Shown: positions 1-8,665 of the stretch, in pieces
Layout: the number at the start of each line of letters is the position of its first letter
Numbering within the stretch: position 1 is the first letter of the stretch
Assembly (NCBI RefSeq): GCF_048263965.1
Contig: NZ_JBLXDO010000013.1
Coordinates: 1-64,000, forward strand
DNA from: Ferrimonas sp048263965
Lineage (GTDB): Bacteria > Pseudomonadota > Gammaproteobacteria > Enterobacterales > Shewanellaceae
Direction of reading: 5' to 3'
DNA length: 64,000 bases
Notes under the pieces: model-generated
Told to the model about the DNA's origin: nothing
Seen by the model: only the letters and a program-made list of their open reading frames with translations
Databases searched by the model: none
Position numbers and translations under genes: made by a program

Positions 1-77
1 GGTGTTTGTTTGGCGACTACACAATAACCTTTCCAGCCGTTTTCGTATCTAGTTCCCGCTAATGTGCGAAGAACCAT

Positions 78-110
78 AAAAAAAGCCAGCAACCGGTGCT
101 GGCTTTTTTT
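78..110. terminator. Bidirectional Rho-independent terminator
   Basis: An 8-bp stem (84-91 with 97-104, AGCCAGCA/TGCTGGCT) and a 5-base loop are flanked by an A-run on the left and a T-run on the right, so it can stop transcription in both directions. It lies just downstream of the lipoprotein gene on the minus strand. The first 77 bases hold no recognisable gene. Confidence 0.85.
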
Positions 111-125
111 GGGCTCTGAAACGAA

Positions 126-746
126 TCAGCCGAAGAACAGGCGCCACAACCAACTGCGGTCGAGATCCTCTTTGCACTGGTTGTACTGAGCCGCATAGCG
201 CTTGGAGCGTGCCTCAACCTTGCGGGAGGTCTTTACCAGCCACTGCTTCTTCCTGTAGCTGCCGCGCTTATAGCCGCCCCAGCCCTCGTGGTAGTTGAGG
301 TACTGGCGGTAGGCATCCCACTTGGAGACGCCGTTGATCTTGTTGGACTTGTAGATGTACCACCCCATGAAGTCCATGGCGTCGTCGAAGTCACTGCGGC
401 TGGACCAGGAGTTACCGGTCTCCCGGGCATACTGATCCCAGGTCACCGTCTTGGCCTGAGCATAGCCATAGGCACTGGAGGCCCGGCCAATAGGAATGAA
501 CCCCAAAAACCACTCCATGGGAGGCTGGGCATTGTGCTTGAAGGAGCTCTCCTGATACATCATCGCCATGGGCACATGCACGGGCACCCCCCACTTCTCG
601 CGGGTGTCCTTGGCCGCCTTATACCAGTCGCGGTTTTCCATAAAGATGTTGCACAGGTTTTCCGGGTCCCTGGGGGGAGGCGTGGCACAGCCAACCAGAG
701 AAACCAGAAGCGCCGAGCTCAGCAGCAGTTTTACTATCTTCATCAT
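126..746 (-). CDS. Lipoprotein with lytic-transglycosylase (SLT-like) fold
   Basis: The product is 206 residues if translation begins at the first of two tandem ATG codons (746 or 743). A longer frame to 839 would put 31 unlikely residues before the signal peptide. The N-terminus KIVKLLLSSALLVSLVGC is a lipoprotein signal with lipobox LVGC. The segment YQESSFKHNAQ, followed by SAYGYAQ and later YLNYHEGWGGY, matches the usual order of lysozyme-like SLT motifs: catalytic Glu in ES, then a GxxQ motif, then an AYNxG-like turn. This suggests a membrane-anchored peptidoglycan-binding or cleaving enzyme. The fold is inferred from motifs and activity is not certain. It is followed by its own terminator and stands divergent from the LysE-type gene. 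Confidence 0.7.
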   Translation of the reverse strand: MMKIVKLLLSSALLVSLVGCATPPPRDPENLCNIFMENRDWYKAAKDTREKWGVPVHVPMAMMYQESSFKHNAQPPMEWFLGFIPIGRASSAYGYAQAKTVTWDQYARETGNSWSSRSDFDDAMDFMGWYIYKSNKINGVSKWDAYRQYLNYHEGWGGYKRGSYRKKQWLVKTSRKVEARSKRYAAQYNQCKEDLDRSWLWRLFFG

Positions 747-866
747 GGGTTTGGATGTTCGTGAGTGTCCCTGAAAGCCTTGATTCTGCCCTGAGGCATT
801 CACAATTGCCACCTTAAGATGATCAAAAGGCGCCGCCACGCCACCTGGATGAAAAAATTGCCCCTT

Positions 867-884
867 TGTCAGCCAAAGCTGACA
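867..884. promoter_or_regulatory. Perfect 7-bp inverted repeat, possible operator
   Basis: TGTCAGC, a 4-base spacer CAAA, then GCTGACA form a perfect inverted repeat between the divergent lipoprotein and LysE-family genes. There is no T-run, so it is not a terminator. It could be an operator or an RNA hairpin; no binding protein can be named. Confidence 0.35.
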
Positions 885-986
885 GGTGAGTTCTCAATTC
901 CTGCGCTCGAATTCCCCTCGGTCCTTTACAGGTGATTGCCGCACTGGTTAAATGCGCCCCTTTCTTTTTAAACCCGCCATTTCCCA

Positions 987-1607
987 ATGTCGACTGAGCT
1001 TTACCTGGTTTACCTTGCCACCGTAGTCATCCTGCTGGTCGCTCCCGGCCCCATGACTCTGCTGACCCTCTCCACCAGTGTCCGCCACGGCCATAAGAAA
1101 GCCCTGGCCACCGTGCTGGGTTCCAACCTGGCCGGACTGGCGCTGATGCTGTTGTCCGCCACAGGCGTCGGCGCGCTGATCACCAGCAGCCCGGCCCTGT
1201 TTGAACTGCTCCGGTATGGCGGTGCCGGCTACCTGTTGTGGTTAGGCGTCTCTGCCTGGCGCTCACGTCCGGAAGAGAACCTGGAGTCCGGCTTCAGATA
1301 CCGGGACGACGCCTCCGCCTTCGGACTGTTTCGCCAGACATTGATGGTGGGCCTGGCCAACCCCAAGGGGCTGATCTTCTTTGCCGCCCTGTTTCCCCAG
1401 TTTCTGAATCCCGAGAAGCCGATGGTGCCTCAGTTGCTGGTACTCTGCTCCACCTTTACCGCCGTGGACTTCATCGTGCTCAATCTGGTGGCGTTCGGCG
1501 GCTGCCAGCTGGCCAACCGCCTGTGCAGCACCACGGCCCAGAAGCGGTTTAACCGGCTTTGCGGACTGACCTTTATCGGGCTGGGCGGCGCCATGGCCAT
1601 CGCCTGA
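987..1607 (+). CDS. LysE/RhtB-family amino-acid exporter
   Basis: This 206-residue inner-membrane protein has the hallmark of the LysE/RhtB family near the N-terminus: VAPGPMTLLTLSTSVRHGHKKA at residues 18-39, with the conserved APGP turn. Hydrophobic helices follow at about 42-66, 71-90, 113-133, 145-170 and 185-205. Family members export amino acids or related small metabolites by proton exchange; the substrate cannot be read here. No good ribosome-binding site precedes the ATG, but no better start is visible. A terminator follows directly. Confidence 0.85.
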   Translation: MSTELYLVYLATVVILLVAPGPMTLLTLSTSVRHGHKKALATVLGSNLAGLALMLLSATGVGALITSSPALFELLRYGGAGYLLWLGVSAWRSRPEENLESGFRYRDDASAFGLFRQTLMVGLANPKGLIFFAALFPQFLNPEKPMVPQLLVLCSTFTAVDFIVLNLVAFGGCQLANRLCSTTAQKRFNRLCGLTFIGLGGAMAIA

Positions 1608-1622
1608 TGGGCGCCAGACAGA

Positions 1623-1649
1623 AAAAAGGCCGCTGATGCGGCCTTTTTT
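1623..1649. terminator. Bidirectional terminator between convergent genes
   Basis: AAAGGCCGC, loop TGAT, GCGGCCTTT followed by T's and preceded by A's. It separates the exporter gene on the plus strand from the lipoprotein gene on the minus strand. Confidence 0.9.
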
Positions 1650-1661
1650 GATCTGTGAAGG

Positions 1662-2069
1662 CTACTCCAAAGAGCAGGTCTGGGGCTGTTGCTGCCAGAT
1701 GGTGGGCTCCCAATAACGCCCCTGTTCGACAGGCTGAGAGTCAGGGTCGAACCGGGCGGCCAGAGAGAACTGCTGATCCGCCTCCATCCACAGGGTCATC
1801 TCCCGATAACTGCGGTCCCGCAGACTGACCCCCAGCCTGGGATCATCAATCAGTTCCACCAGGCGCAGCTGATGCTCTCCTGGGGCCAGACGGTAACTGG
1901 CCTTGGAGACCACCGCCTTGCCATCGATGTGGGTCACCATCACCTGAAACAGTCCCTGCTCCGCAGGAGGGCGAACACCACTGGCCACCACACCACAGGC
2001 AAACTCCTGGTTGCTGGCACAGCCGGTCAACACCGCGCTGATCAGCAGTAACCACCCCTGGGGTTTCAC
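1662..2069 (-). CDS. Small hypothetical lipoprotein downstream of gshA
   Basis: This 135-residue protein starts with a short signal and lipobox (WLLLISAVLTGCASNQ, Cys17). The rest looks like a small beta-rich domain with AxYRLAPGEHQLRL, a phrase typical of PEGA-like or DUF2057-like surface domains, and no catalytic motif is visible. The GTG start overlaps the gshA stop as GTGA, so translation is probably coupled to gshA. I do not recognise a characterised family; an envelope protein of unknown role is the safest reading. Confidence 0.7.
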   Translation of the reverse strand: MKPQGWLLLISAVLTGCASNQEFACGVVASGVRPPAEQGLFQVMVTHIDGKAVVSKASYRLAPGEHQLRLVELIDDPRLGVSLRDRSYREMTLWMEADQQFSLAARFDPDSQPVEQGRYWEPTIWQQQPQTCSLE

Positions 2070-3616
2070 TGCTCACTGCCTTTGAAGTAGTGATCTAGAT
2101 ACTCCTCAAAGCTACCCACCTGGTTGGCTTCCAGGGCCTGCTGGCGCTCAATGGAATCCTCGGCCTCCTGCTGCAGCCTCTGCTCAGGCAGGCGCTGGGA
2201 CTGTCCACCGAGCCAGTGCTGACGGTGGGCCTTGGCCAGCGCCATCACAGGATTGGCCTGGGCTCTTTGCTCGGCCAGGATGCGACCAGACAGGGTCTGC
2301 TCAGGATCCTCAATACACCCCTGCCACAACGTCAGGGCGTCCTGATAATCACTGCCCTGGTCACCGTCGATCACCCTGGCAATCTGGCGCCAGCGTTCAA
2401 AGCTCTCCCCCAGCCATTGACTGAGTGGCTTGCTGTCACCACAACCGTACTCCAGCGCCAGACCGGGCTGACGGCCTCGTGCCACCACGGTGTCGAAGTT
2501 GCGCTGAGTCTGCTGCTGACATTCATCAGTCCAGCAGGGGCTGGGCAACAGCAGGCAGTCCAACAGGAAGAGATCCAGCAACAACACCTGGTCCCGGCTC
2601 ACTCCATGGGGCGCGAAGGGGTTCACATCCAGGGTGCGCACCTCGATGTACTCAACGCCTGCGCGGTCCAGGGCATCGGAGGGGGTCTCACCGCTGTGGG
2701 CGGTGCGCTTGGGCCGGATGGGTGAGTAGAGCTCATTCTCAATCTGCAGGATATTGGTGTTCAGCTGTACTCGCTGGCCCCCCTCCTCCAGACCCAGCTC
2801 GGCGAAGCGCTCTGACGGCAAGGTAATGGCACGCTTGAGGTCGGAGACATACTCCTGCACCGAGTTGTAACGGATTCTCAGGTTGGTCTGCTCGCTGTTG
2901 GTGTACCCAAGGTCACTCATCCGCAGAGAGGTGGCCCAGGGCAGCACCAGCAGGCCGCTGGAGAGGGTATCGAATTCCAGCCCAACCTCGCGGCCATCCA
3001 GGAAGGAGGAGCAGAGCGTGGGGGAGGCACCGAACAGATAGGGCAGGATCCAGGCCTGATGACGGAAGTTGCGAATCAGGTGGAAGTAGCCGGTGGAGAT
3101 GGTCTCCTGAGACTGATCCCCGTACAGGGCTTTCCACAGCGACTTCGGCAGAGAGAAGTTGAAGTGGACCCCGGCGATGGACTGCATCTTGGCCCCATAA
3201 CGGCGCTTCAACCCCTCACGGTAGAGGGTTTTCATCCTTCCGACGTGGGAGTGACCATACTGGGCGATAGGCACATCTTCCTGATGATCGATAAAGCAGG
3301 GCATGGACTGGGGCCACAGCAGCTGATCGCCGATATGGTGGCTGACAAAGCGATGGATATCGCCCAGCTCCTCCAACAGGCCATCGACACAGGTGTTAAC
3401 CCCGGTGATCAGCTCCAGCAGGGACTCAGAAAAGTCGGTGGTGACCCACTTATTGGTCAGGGCAGAGCCCAGGGCCTGGGGATGGGGATCCCGGGCCAGC
3501 AGGCCTTGGGGAAGAATACGCAAGGCTTCCCGCTCTATCCCGCGCCCCATAGAGCGCAGGGCGAGCCGCCCCTCCTCATTGGAGAGTCGGCTCAGGTTCC
3601 GTTCAAATTCCGTCAA
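2066..3616 (-). CDS. gshA: Glutamate-cysteine ligase (glutathione synthesis step 1)
   Basis: The 516-residue product matches the E. coli-type GshA family in length and sequence. GRGIEREALRI near residue 24 holds the ATP/Glu-binding glutamates, and HPQALGSALTNKWVTTDFSESLLELIT at about 45-71 and GVHFNFSLP are family signatures. The enzyme joins L-Glu and L-Cys with ATP in the cytoplasm, the committed step to glutathione. Translation appears to begin at TTG (3616), with GAG about 10 bases upstream; no in-frame ATG lies near. The small lipoprotein gene overlaps its stop codon. Confidence 0.97.
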   Translation of the reverse strand: MTEFERNLSRLSNEEGRLALRSMGRGIEREALRILPQGLLARDPHPQALGSALTNKWVTTDFSESLLELITGVNTCVDGLLEELGDIHRFVSHHIGDQLLWPQSMPCFIDHQEDVPIAQYGHSHVGRMKTLYREGLKRRYGAKMQSIAGVHFNFSLPKSLWKALYGDQSQETISTGYFHLIRNFRHQAWILPYLFGASPTLCSSFLDGREVGLEFDTLSSGLLVLPWATSLRMSDLGYTNSEQTNLRIRYNSVQEYVSDLKRAITLPSERFAELGLEEGGQRVQLNTNILQIENELYSPIRPKRTAHSGETPSDALDRAGVEYIEVRTLDVNPFAPHGVSRDQVLLLDLFLLDCLLLPSPCWTDECQQQTQRNFDTVVARGRQPGLALEYGCGDSKPLSQWLGESFERWRQIARVIDGDQGSDYQDALTLWQGCIEDPEQTLSGRILAEQRAQANPVMALAKAHRQHWLGGQSQRLPEQRLQQEAEDSIERQQALEANQVGSFEEYLDHYFKGSEQ

Positions 3617-3630
3617 GTCAGATACTCGTT

Positions 3631-3655
3631 AAAACGGGAGGGCGTTGCCCTCCCG
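3631..3655 (-). terminator. Terminator of the M16 peptidase gene
   Basis: A perfect 9-bp GC-rich stem (3635-3643 with 3647-3655, loop GTT) is followed on the minus strand by TTTTAA. It lies between the M16 stop codon and the gshA start. Confidence 0.85.
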
Positions 3656-3677
3656 GTGTAGATGGAAAGGGACAATT

Positions 3678-6515
3678 TTACAGCGTCAGTGTGACGATAT
3701 CATAGCCCAGTTCTTTCAGAGAGGGCTCTACGCTGCTTTTATCACCAACAACCAGGATGATCATTTGTGACAGGTCCAGCTGATCTTTAGCCAGGCGATT
3801 CAGCTCTTCACGACTGATGCTGCGGATCAGAGCGCCCTGCTGTTCAACAAAGTCCTTGGGCAGGTCATAACGTTGCAGCTTGCCCAGGAAGCGGGCTTTC
3901 TGCCCTGGGGTCTCGAAACTCAAGGCATCAGACTGGGTCACCGAAGCCCGCATGAAGGCCAGCTCCTCCTCCGTCATCCCCTTGTCTGCGAAGCCCTGGA
4001 GCTCATCGACAAACTCCTTCACCGACGCCGCAGTGGCGTCGGCACGCACGCTGGCACCGGCCACAAAGGAGCCCAGCTCGGGGCCGCCGCGGAAGCTGCT
4101 ACGGGCACCATAGGTGTAGCCCTTGTCTTCACGCAGGTTCAGGTTGATGCGGCTGTTGAAGGCCCCCCCCAGTGGGTAATTCATCAGCCCGGACTTGAAG
4201 TAGTCCCCCAGGGCATCGAAAGGCATGCCACGGCGACCTATCTTGATCACCGACTGAGCCGCACCCGACTTGTCCAGCAGGTATACCTTGGGACCGGCCA
4301 GTTGCGGCATCGCCTGCAGGGGGGCCCACTGACTGGCTTCGCCCTGCCATTGCCCCAGCCAGTTCAGCTTGGCCAGCAGCTGGGCCTGATCCAGGTCAGA
4401 CACCGCCACCACGCTGGCGTTACCGGCGCGGAACTGCTCCATATAGAAGCCTTTGACCTGTTCCAGCGTCAGCTCCTGAACGCTCTCCAGAGTCCCGCCC
4501 ACGGGTTTACCTGCACTGTTGCCACCATAGAGCAGTTCGCTCCAGGCGGTGTTGGCCAGCCAGCCCGGGTCGTTGGCCTGATGCTGCAGCCCCTGAATCT
4601 GCTGAACCTTAACCCGTTGGAAATCCTCGTCCTTGAATGCAGGCTTGAGCAAGCGCTCCTGCAGCAGGGCCAGGGTGGCGTCCAGGTTTACGGTCAGGGC
4701 GCTGACGCTGACATAGGTACGATAACCGGAGGCACTGACGGAGATGGAGGAACCCAGCTTCTCCAGCTCCTGAGCCATCTCAACCGTGGTGAAGGACTCG
4801 GTGGACTCACCCATCATGGTGGCGGTGAGCTGAGCCAGGCCCGCTTCGGTGGCTGAGGTCAGGCGCTGCCCGCCATCGAGGGCAATCATGATCTCTGTGG
4901 TGGGGGTCTCATCGCTCTGAGTGCCGATGACATCGATGCCGTTGGCCAGACGCAGCTGCCACAAGGCAGGCACCTTGAGCTGAGGTGCAGGGCCGGAGCC
5001 AGGCACCTGGCTTCTGTCGAAGCTGTCCTGGATCTGGGCCTGTTCAACCTTATCGGCATGGCTCAGTTGCTCCTTGGGGATCGGACCCGGAGCCGTGAAA
5101 CTGGCTGGCGCGGCGGCCAGGGCCAGTTGCCCCTGGGGCACGACACTCATGATCACCGCATGTTTTCCCTTGATGTAGGTGTTGAACACCCGCATCACGT
5201 CTTCGGCGGTGACATTGCGGTAGCGCTCCAGATCCTGCTGAAGCAGGTCCGGCTCGTCGAAGAAGGTCTGGTTGTAGGCCAGGGAGGTCACCTTACCGCG
5301 CACACTCTGCAGGCCGAAAATGGTATTGGCTTCATGGCCTACCTGGGCTTTCTTCAGGTCGTCGGCCAGAACACCGCGCTTCTCAAACTCCGCCACGGAT
5401 TCACGAATCACCTTCTCGATGCCGCCCAACTGGGGCTGTTTGCCTGGATTGGCCAGGGCATACATGGTGAACTCACAGGCCAGTTCCCGGCAGGGATGGC
5501 CAACGCCCGCCTGCACCGCCAATCCTGATTTCACCAGGTTCTTGTAGAAGATGGAGGTCTTGCCGCCACCGAGGATCTCGGACAGCAGGTCCAGAGCCGC
5601 TTCATCTTCATGACGGGCGTACACTGTGGGGAAAGAGAGGTAGATCAGGGGCAGGTGCACCTTGTCTTCCAGGGTGAGGTAGCGATCGCCCTCCAGGGAA
5701 GCGGGCGCCTTGGGCTGGGCGGTCACTTCCGGACCCCGGGGGATGGTGCCAAAGTACTTGACCACCCACTGCAGCACCTGCTCACGATCGAAATCGCCGC
5801 CAATGGTGAGGGTGGCGTTATTGGGGCCATACCAGCGCTTGAAGAAGGCGCGCAGATCGTCCACGTTGCCGTTGTCCAGCTCCTCCATCCAGCCGATCAC
5901 CGGCCAGGAGTAGGGGTGCCCCTTGGGGTAGAGGGCTTGAGAGACCAGCTCATTGAGTCGCCCGTAGGGCTGGTTGTCCACCCGCTGGCCACGCTCATTC
6001 TTTACCGTGGCACGCTGAACCTCGAACGCCTCTTCGGTGACCGCAGGCAGCAGGAAGCCCATGCGATCTGCCTCGAGCCAGAGCATCTTCTCCAGCTGAT
6101 TGGCCGGCACAGTCTCAAAGTAGTTGGTTCGGTCGCTGTTGGTGGTCCCATTCAGGGTACCGCCGGACTCAGTCACCAGTTGGAAGTGCTGTTCATCGGC
6201 CACGTTTTCGGAGCCCTGGAACATCATGTGCTCGAAGAAGTGAGCGAAACCGGATTTACCCAGATCCTCCCGGGCGGAGCCCACATGATAGGTCACATCC
6301 ACGTGCACCAGAGGGTCTGAGCTGTCTTTGTGCAGAACGACCGTCAGACCATTATCCAGCTGGAACTTTTCGTAAGGAATTGTTACTTCTGCCTGCTGAG
6401 ACAGATTAGAGCCAAGATAAGCGACCCCATCAGGCAGTGATGGGGTGGGTGCGTCTGATGCGCATCCTGCCAGGGTGATCGCCAGACTGAGTGCCAGCGG
6501 CTTGAACAATTTCAC
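3678..6515 (-). CDS. M16-family zinc peptidase, lipoprotein, two tandem M16 units
   Basis: The GTG at 6515 is the likely start: GGAGGG stands 6 bases upstream, and translation from there opens with a clean lipoprotein signal (LALSLAITLAGC, Cys18). The 945-residue product carries the inverted zinc motif HxxEH (HFFEH, residues 92-96) and the distal glutamate in VKNERGQR. A second M16 unit in the C-terminal half (from about residue 520) lacks HxxEH and is presumably structural, as in PqqL-type and processing-protease relatives. RGPEVTAQPKA and the linker near residue 490 separate the halves. It probably degrades peptides in the periplasm. It is a single-gene unit with its own terminator. Confidence 0.92.
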   Translation of the reverse strand: MKLFKPLALSLAITLAGCASDAPTPSLPDGVAYLGSNLSQQAEVTIPYEKFQLDNGLTVVLHKDSSDPLVHVDVTYHVGSAREDLGKSGFAHFFEHMMFQGSENVADEQHFQLVTESGGTLNGTTNSDRTNYFETVPANQLEKMLWLEADRMGFLLPAVTEEAFEVQRATVKNERGQRVDNQPYGRLNELVSQALYPKGHPYSWPVIGWMEELDNGNVDDLRAFFKRWYGPNNATLTIGGDFDREQVLQWVVKYFGTIPRGPEVTAQPKAPASLEGDRYLTLEDKVHLPLIYLSFPTVYARHEDEAALDLLSEILGGGKTSIFYKNLVKSGLAVQAGVGHPCRELACEFTMYALANPGKQPQLGGIEKVIRESVAEFEKRGVLADDLKKAQVGHEANTIFGLQSVRGKVTSLAYNQTFFDEPDLLQQDLERYRNVTAEDVMRVFNTYIKGKHAVIMSVVPQGQLALAAAPASFTAPGPIPKEQLSHADKVEQAQIQDSFDRSQVPGSGPAPQLKVPALWQLRLANGIDVIGTQSDETPTTEIMIALDGGQRLTSATEAGLAQLTATMMGESTESFTTVEMAQELEKLGSSISVSASGYRTYVSVSALTVNLDATLALLQERLLKPAFKDEDFQRVKVQQIQGLQHQANDPGWLANTAWSELLYGGNSAGKPVGGTLESVQELTLEQVKGFYMEQFRAGNASVVAVSDLDQAQLLAKLNWLGQWQGEASQWAPLQAMPQLAGPKVYLLDKSGAAQSVIKIGRRGMPFDALGDYFKSGLMNYPLGGAFNSRINLNLREDKGYTYGARSSFRGGPELGSFVAGASVRADATAASVKEFVDELQGFADKGMTEEELAFMRASVTQSDALSFETPGQKARFLGKLQRYDLPKDFVEQQGALIRSISREELNRLAKDQLDLSQMIILVVGDKSSVEPSLKELGYDIVTLTL

Positions 6516-6557
6516 GGAATCCCTCCTGTAGCGGCCCACAGCCCGGTCGGGCTGCGC

Positions 6558-6992
6558 CTAGAACTGACTGATGATGCCCAGAGTGGTGAGGGCGATCACC
6601 AAGTATCGAAAAAACTTACCAATGAAGATCAACAGACTACTAGATAACATCCCAAACCGGAACCATCCGGCAAGCAGGGGGATGGCATCCCCTATCAAGG
6701 GCAGCCAGGCCAACAGCAGGCTCCAGACGCCATAGCGCTGCACCTTGGGTATCAGCCATTGGTGCTTCCCCTCAATCAGCTCTTCGGGAGATTTGGCACG
6801 CCGCCCCAAGCGTCCAAGGAGGTAACTGGTGAGGGAACCCAGAGTATTGCCTATGGTGGCGATTATGACGAGGCTTAACCAGGTATCAGGAGTGGATTGA
6901 ACCAGATAGCCCAGAAGCAGCTCCGAGCCGCCCGGGGCCAGAGTGGCAGAGACAAAGGCACTGGCGAACAGGCCCCCTTCGGCAGAGAGCAA
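6558..6992 (-). CDS. YqaA/DedA-like small membrane protein
   Basis: This 144-residue membrane protein has four hydrophobic segments and the YqaA (SNARE-associated/DedA-like) pattern: GNTLGSLTSYLLGRLGRR, then WLPLIGDAIPLLAGWFRF. DedA relatives move or flip lipids, but the role of the YqaA branch is unknown. The start is TTG at 6992, 4 bases after the nsrR stop codon, so the two genes are probably cotranscribed. A second member of the same family lies at 19341-19874. Confidence 0.8.
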   Translation of the reverse strand: MLSAEGGLFASAFVSATLAPGGSELLLGYLVQSTPDTWLSLVIIATIGNTLGSLTSYLLGRLGRRAKSPEELIEGKHQWLIPKVQRYGVWSLLLAWLPLIGDAIPLLAGWFRFGMLSSSLLIFIGKFFRYLVIALTTLGIISQF

Positions 6993-6996
6993 GAGG

Positions 6997-7434
6997 CTAC
7001 TCGACGGTTTCCGAGGGGATCATCAGAGCCTTGAGCTCTTCATTATTGGCCAGCATATCGGCCAGGGTGTAGTTATCCAGAGTGCCCAAAAACGCATTGG
7101 TGGCTTCGGAGAGGACCTGCTTCAGGCGGCAGGCGGGCAGGATTTTACAGTAGGGTTCGCCGCAGTTGATCAGTTGGAGGGGTTCCAGGGCACGAATCAC
7201 CTCACCCAGGCCGATCTCTTCAGGGGCTTTTGCCAGACAGATGCCCCCCTTCTTGCCCCGTACGGTCTTCACAAAACCCGCGTGACCCAGTTTGTTGATC
7301 ACCTTCACCATGTGATTACGGGATACACCGTAGATCTCTGTCACCCGGGTGATGCTGGTCAACTCCCCTTCTGGCAGCGTTGCCATGTAGAGCAGGGAAC
7401 GGAACGCGAAGTCACTGAAGCTGGTGAGTTGCAA
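6997..7434 (-). CDS. nsrR: Nitric-oxide-sensing Rrf2 repressor NsrR
   Basis: This 145-residue Rrf2-family regulator has an N-terminal winged helix (residues 1-60, VSRNHMVKVINKLGHAGFV) and three cysteines at 91, 96 and 102 in CGEPYCKILPAC. These are the same positions that hold the [Fe-S] cluster in E. coli NsrR, and LDNYTLADML also matches NsrR rather than IscR. NO damage of the cluster relieves repression. I choose TTG at 7434 because GGAGGT lies 7 bases upstream and the protein then begins MQLTSFSDF as in the family; the longer frame would start inside the ribosome site. No hmp, rnr or rlmB gene is adjacent. Confidence 0.93.
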   Translation of the reverse strand: MQLTSFSDFAFRSLLYMATLPEGELTSITRVTEIYGVSRNHMVKVINKLGHAGFVKTVRGKKGGICLAKAPEEIGLGEVIRALEPLQLINCGEPYCKILPACRLKQVLSEATNAFLGTLDNYTLADMLANNEELKALMIPSETVE

Positions 7435-7506
7435 GAATCTTACCTCCAATCAACCGCCAAAGGCGTTCAGAGGTACGGGCTGACGGGGCCTCTGCTCCCC
7501 TTGCGG

Positions 7507-7905
7507 TCAAAAACGCTGTGACTGCAGACAGCTGTATCTGTCGATACGGATCTCCTGGCTGATGTTGCCCGTATCATCCTGGTACAGGTGACGATACACC
7601 ATGCCCAACTCCAGGCGCTTACGATAGTAGGCGCTGGTACAGAAACTGTAAATGGTCTCCTGAGCGTGGTTCTCCACCACAGCGCCGAAGGCACCGAGAC
7701 GATCGCCGTTTACCTGACGATAGTACAGCATCATCTCACCATCGCCATATTCGGCTTTTAAGAAGTTAGGATTCTGGCTTTGTCCGATACCACTGTTGAG
7801 GTCCATCACCAGTTGATGACTCTCTCTATCCAGCCAGTCGGGAACCGCGTCGAACCAGGCCAGAACGGGTAGGGAAAACAAAGTCAGCAAAGTCAGATAG
7901 CGCAT
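7507..7905 (-). CDS. Secreted hypothetical protein
   Basis: This 132-residue protein has a short hydrophobic signal (MRYLTLLTLFSLPVLAW) and a soluble domain with two cysteines (FCTSAYY and YSCLQ) that could pair in the periplasm. No catalytic motif is visible. ATG at 7905 is preferred over an upstream TTG. It lies 72 bases upstream of nsrR on the same strand; no family is recognised. Confidence 0.65.
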   Translation of the reverse strand: MRYLTLLTLFSLPVLAWFDAVPDWLDRESHQLVMDLNSGIGQSQNPNFLKAEYGDGEMMLYYRQVNGDRLGAFGAVVENHAQETIYSFCTSAYYRKRLELGMVYRHLYQDDTGNISQEIRIDRYSCLQSQRF

Positions 7906-8142
7906 AGTCAATTTGATAATCCCCCGAGGGCTATATGCTACACGCGAATGGATAAATAAGAAGCCAATTTGTCAAAATTTTACACTCAGATCACAAGGGT
8001 TAACGTACTGATAAACATTGTCAATCCCTGTCGTCTTCCAGTGGGAATCGTGAGAAACCGGTAGTGGAAGCCTGTTTGAAAACCCGGCAAACTCTTGGTA
8101 TCTATTAAGAAAATACCTTTAGCTCAATGATGAGGAACCACC

Positions 8143-8319
8143 ATGATAGGAAGAATGTTTCTGCTGCCAATTATCCTGTCACTGCTGTGGTACCTGTTTC
8201 TGACCATGAACGGTTACAGCCTGAAGCAGGGACAGAAGGGGTTTTACTGGATTTTTGGCCTCTGCCTGGGGCTGATTGGCTTCTTCGCCCTGATGATTGA
8301 GCTGACTCAACCCGGCTAG
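8143..8319 (+). CDS. 58-residue two-helix membrane protein
   Basis: A short frame begins at ATG 8143 with GAGG about 9 bases upstream and ends TAG at 8319. The product has two hydrophobic segments (FLLPIILSLLWYLFL, about residues 6-20, and FYWIFGLCLGLIGFFALMI, about 34-52) joined by the polar loop NGYSLKQGQKG. This is the hairpin shape of many small membrane-protein regulators. Codon use fits the neighbourhood. The 237 bases before it are AT-richer than average and could hold its promoter; nothing else was seen there. The function is unknown. Confidence 0.65.
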   Translation: MIGRMFLLPIILSLLWYLFLTMNGYSLKQGQKGFYWIFGLCLGLIGFFALMIELTQPG

Positions 8320-8387
8320 CGCTTTTGATATCTCTTCAACAACGCCTAAGGGCTCCGCCCGCAGGCAAGCAATCCGACGAGCGCGCA

Positions 8388-8420
8388 TAAAAAAACCCGA
8401 GCGTCAGCTCGGGCTTTTTT
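8388..8420. terminator. Terminator of the tRNA unit (bidirectional)
   Basis: CCCGAGC (8396-8402), loop GTCA, GCTCGGG (8407-8413), with an A-run before and a T-run after. It follows tRNA-Arg on the minus strand and also closes the small plus-strand gene. Confidence 0.92.
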
Positions 8421-8427
8421 ATCAATA

Positions 8428-8504
8428 TGGCGCGCTCGGAAGGATTCGAACCTTCGACCGCCTGGTTCGTAGCCAGGTACTCTATCCAGCTGAGCTACGA
8501 GCGC
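8428..8504 (-). tRNA. tRNA-Arg (anticodon ACG)
   Basis: The minus strand folds into a full cloverleaf of 77 nt. The acceptor GCGCTCG (8498-8504) pairs with CGAGCGC (8432-8438), the anticodon stem CCTGG/CCAGG encloses loop CTACGAA, the T-loop is TTCGAAT, and CCA is encoded at 8428-8430. Anticodon ACG reads CGN after A34-to-I editing. It stands next to csrA and tRNA-Ser, as the E. coli serV-argQ group does. Confidence 0.97.
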
Positions 8505-8508
8505 GCAA

Positions 8509-8598
8509 TGGCGGTGAGGGAGGGATTCGAACCCTCGATACCGATCAAGGTATACGCCCTTAGCAGGGGCGCGCCTTCAGCCACTCGGCCACCTCACC
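8509..8598 (-). tRNA. tRNA-Ser (anticodon GCT)
   Basis: A 90-nt cloverleaf with the long variable arm of serine tRNAs. The acceptor GGTGAGG (8592-8598) pairs with CCTCACC (8513-8519), the anticodon loop is CTGCTAA (GCT, reading AGC/AGU), the T-loop is TTCGAAT and CCA is encoded. Only four bases separate it from tRNA-Arg, so both are cut from one transcript. Confidence 0.97.
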
Positions 8599-8665
8599 TA
8601 ATCAACCTGTTTTCCGGTAGGTCCCCGGTCACCTGGAGAGCTCGCTCTGCCGTGGTGCGGGGCGT

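Noticed and set aside
3873..4856. Long plus-strand frame inside the M16 peptidase gene
   Set aside because: Lies wholly antisense to a conserved gene and reads as Gln/Gly/Leu-rich non-protein sequence.
8428..8598. tRNA genes as an integration site
   Set aside because: No integrase, direct repeat of the tRNA 3' end or foreign genes lie next to them; neighbours are the conserved csrA group.
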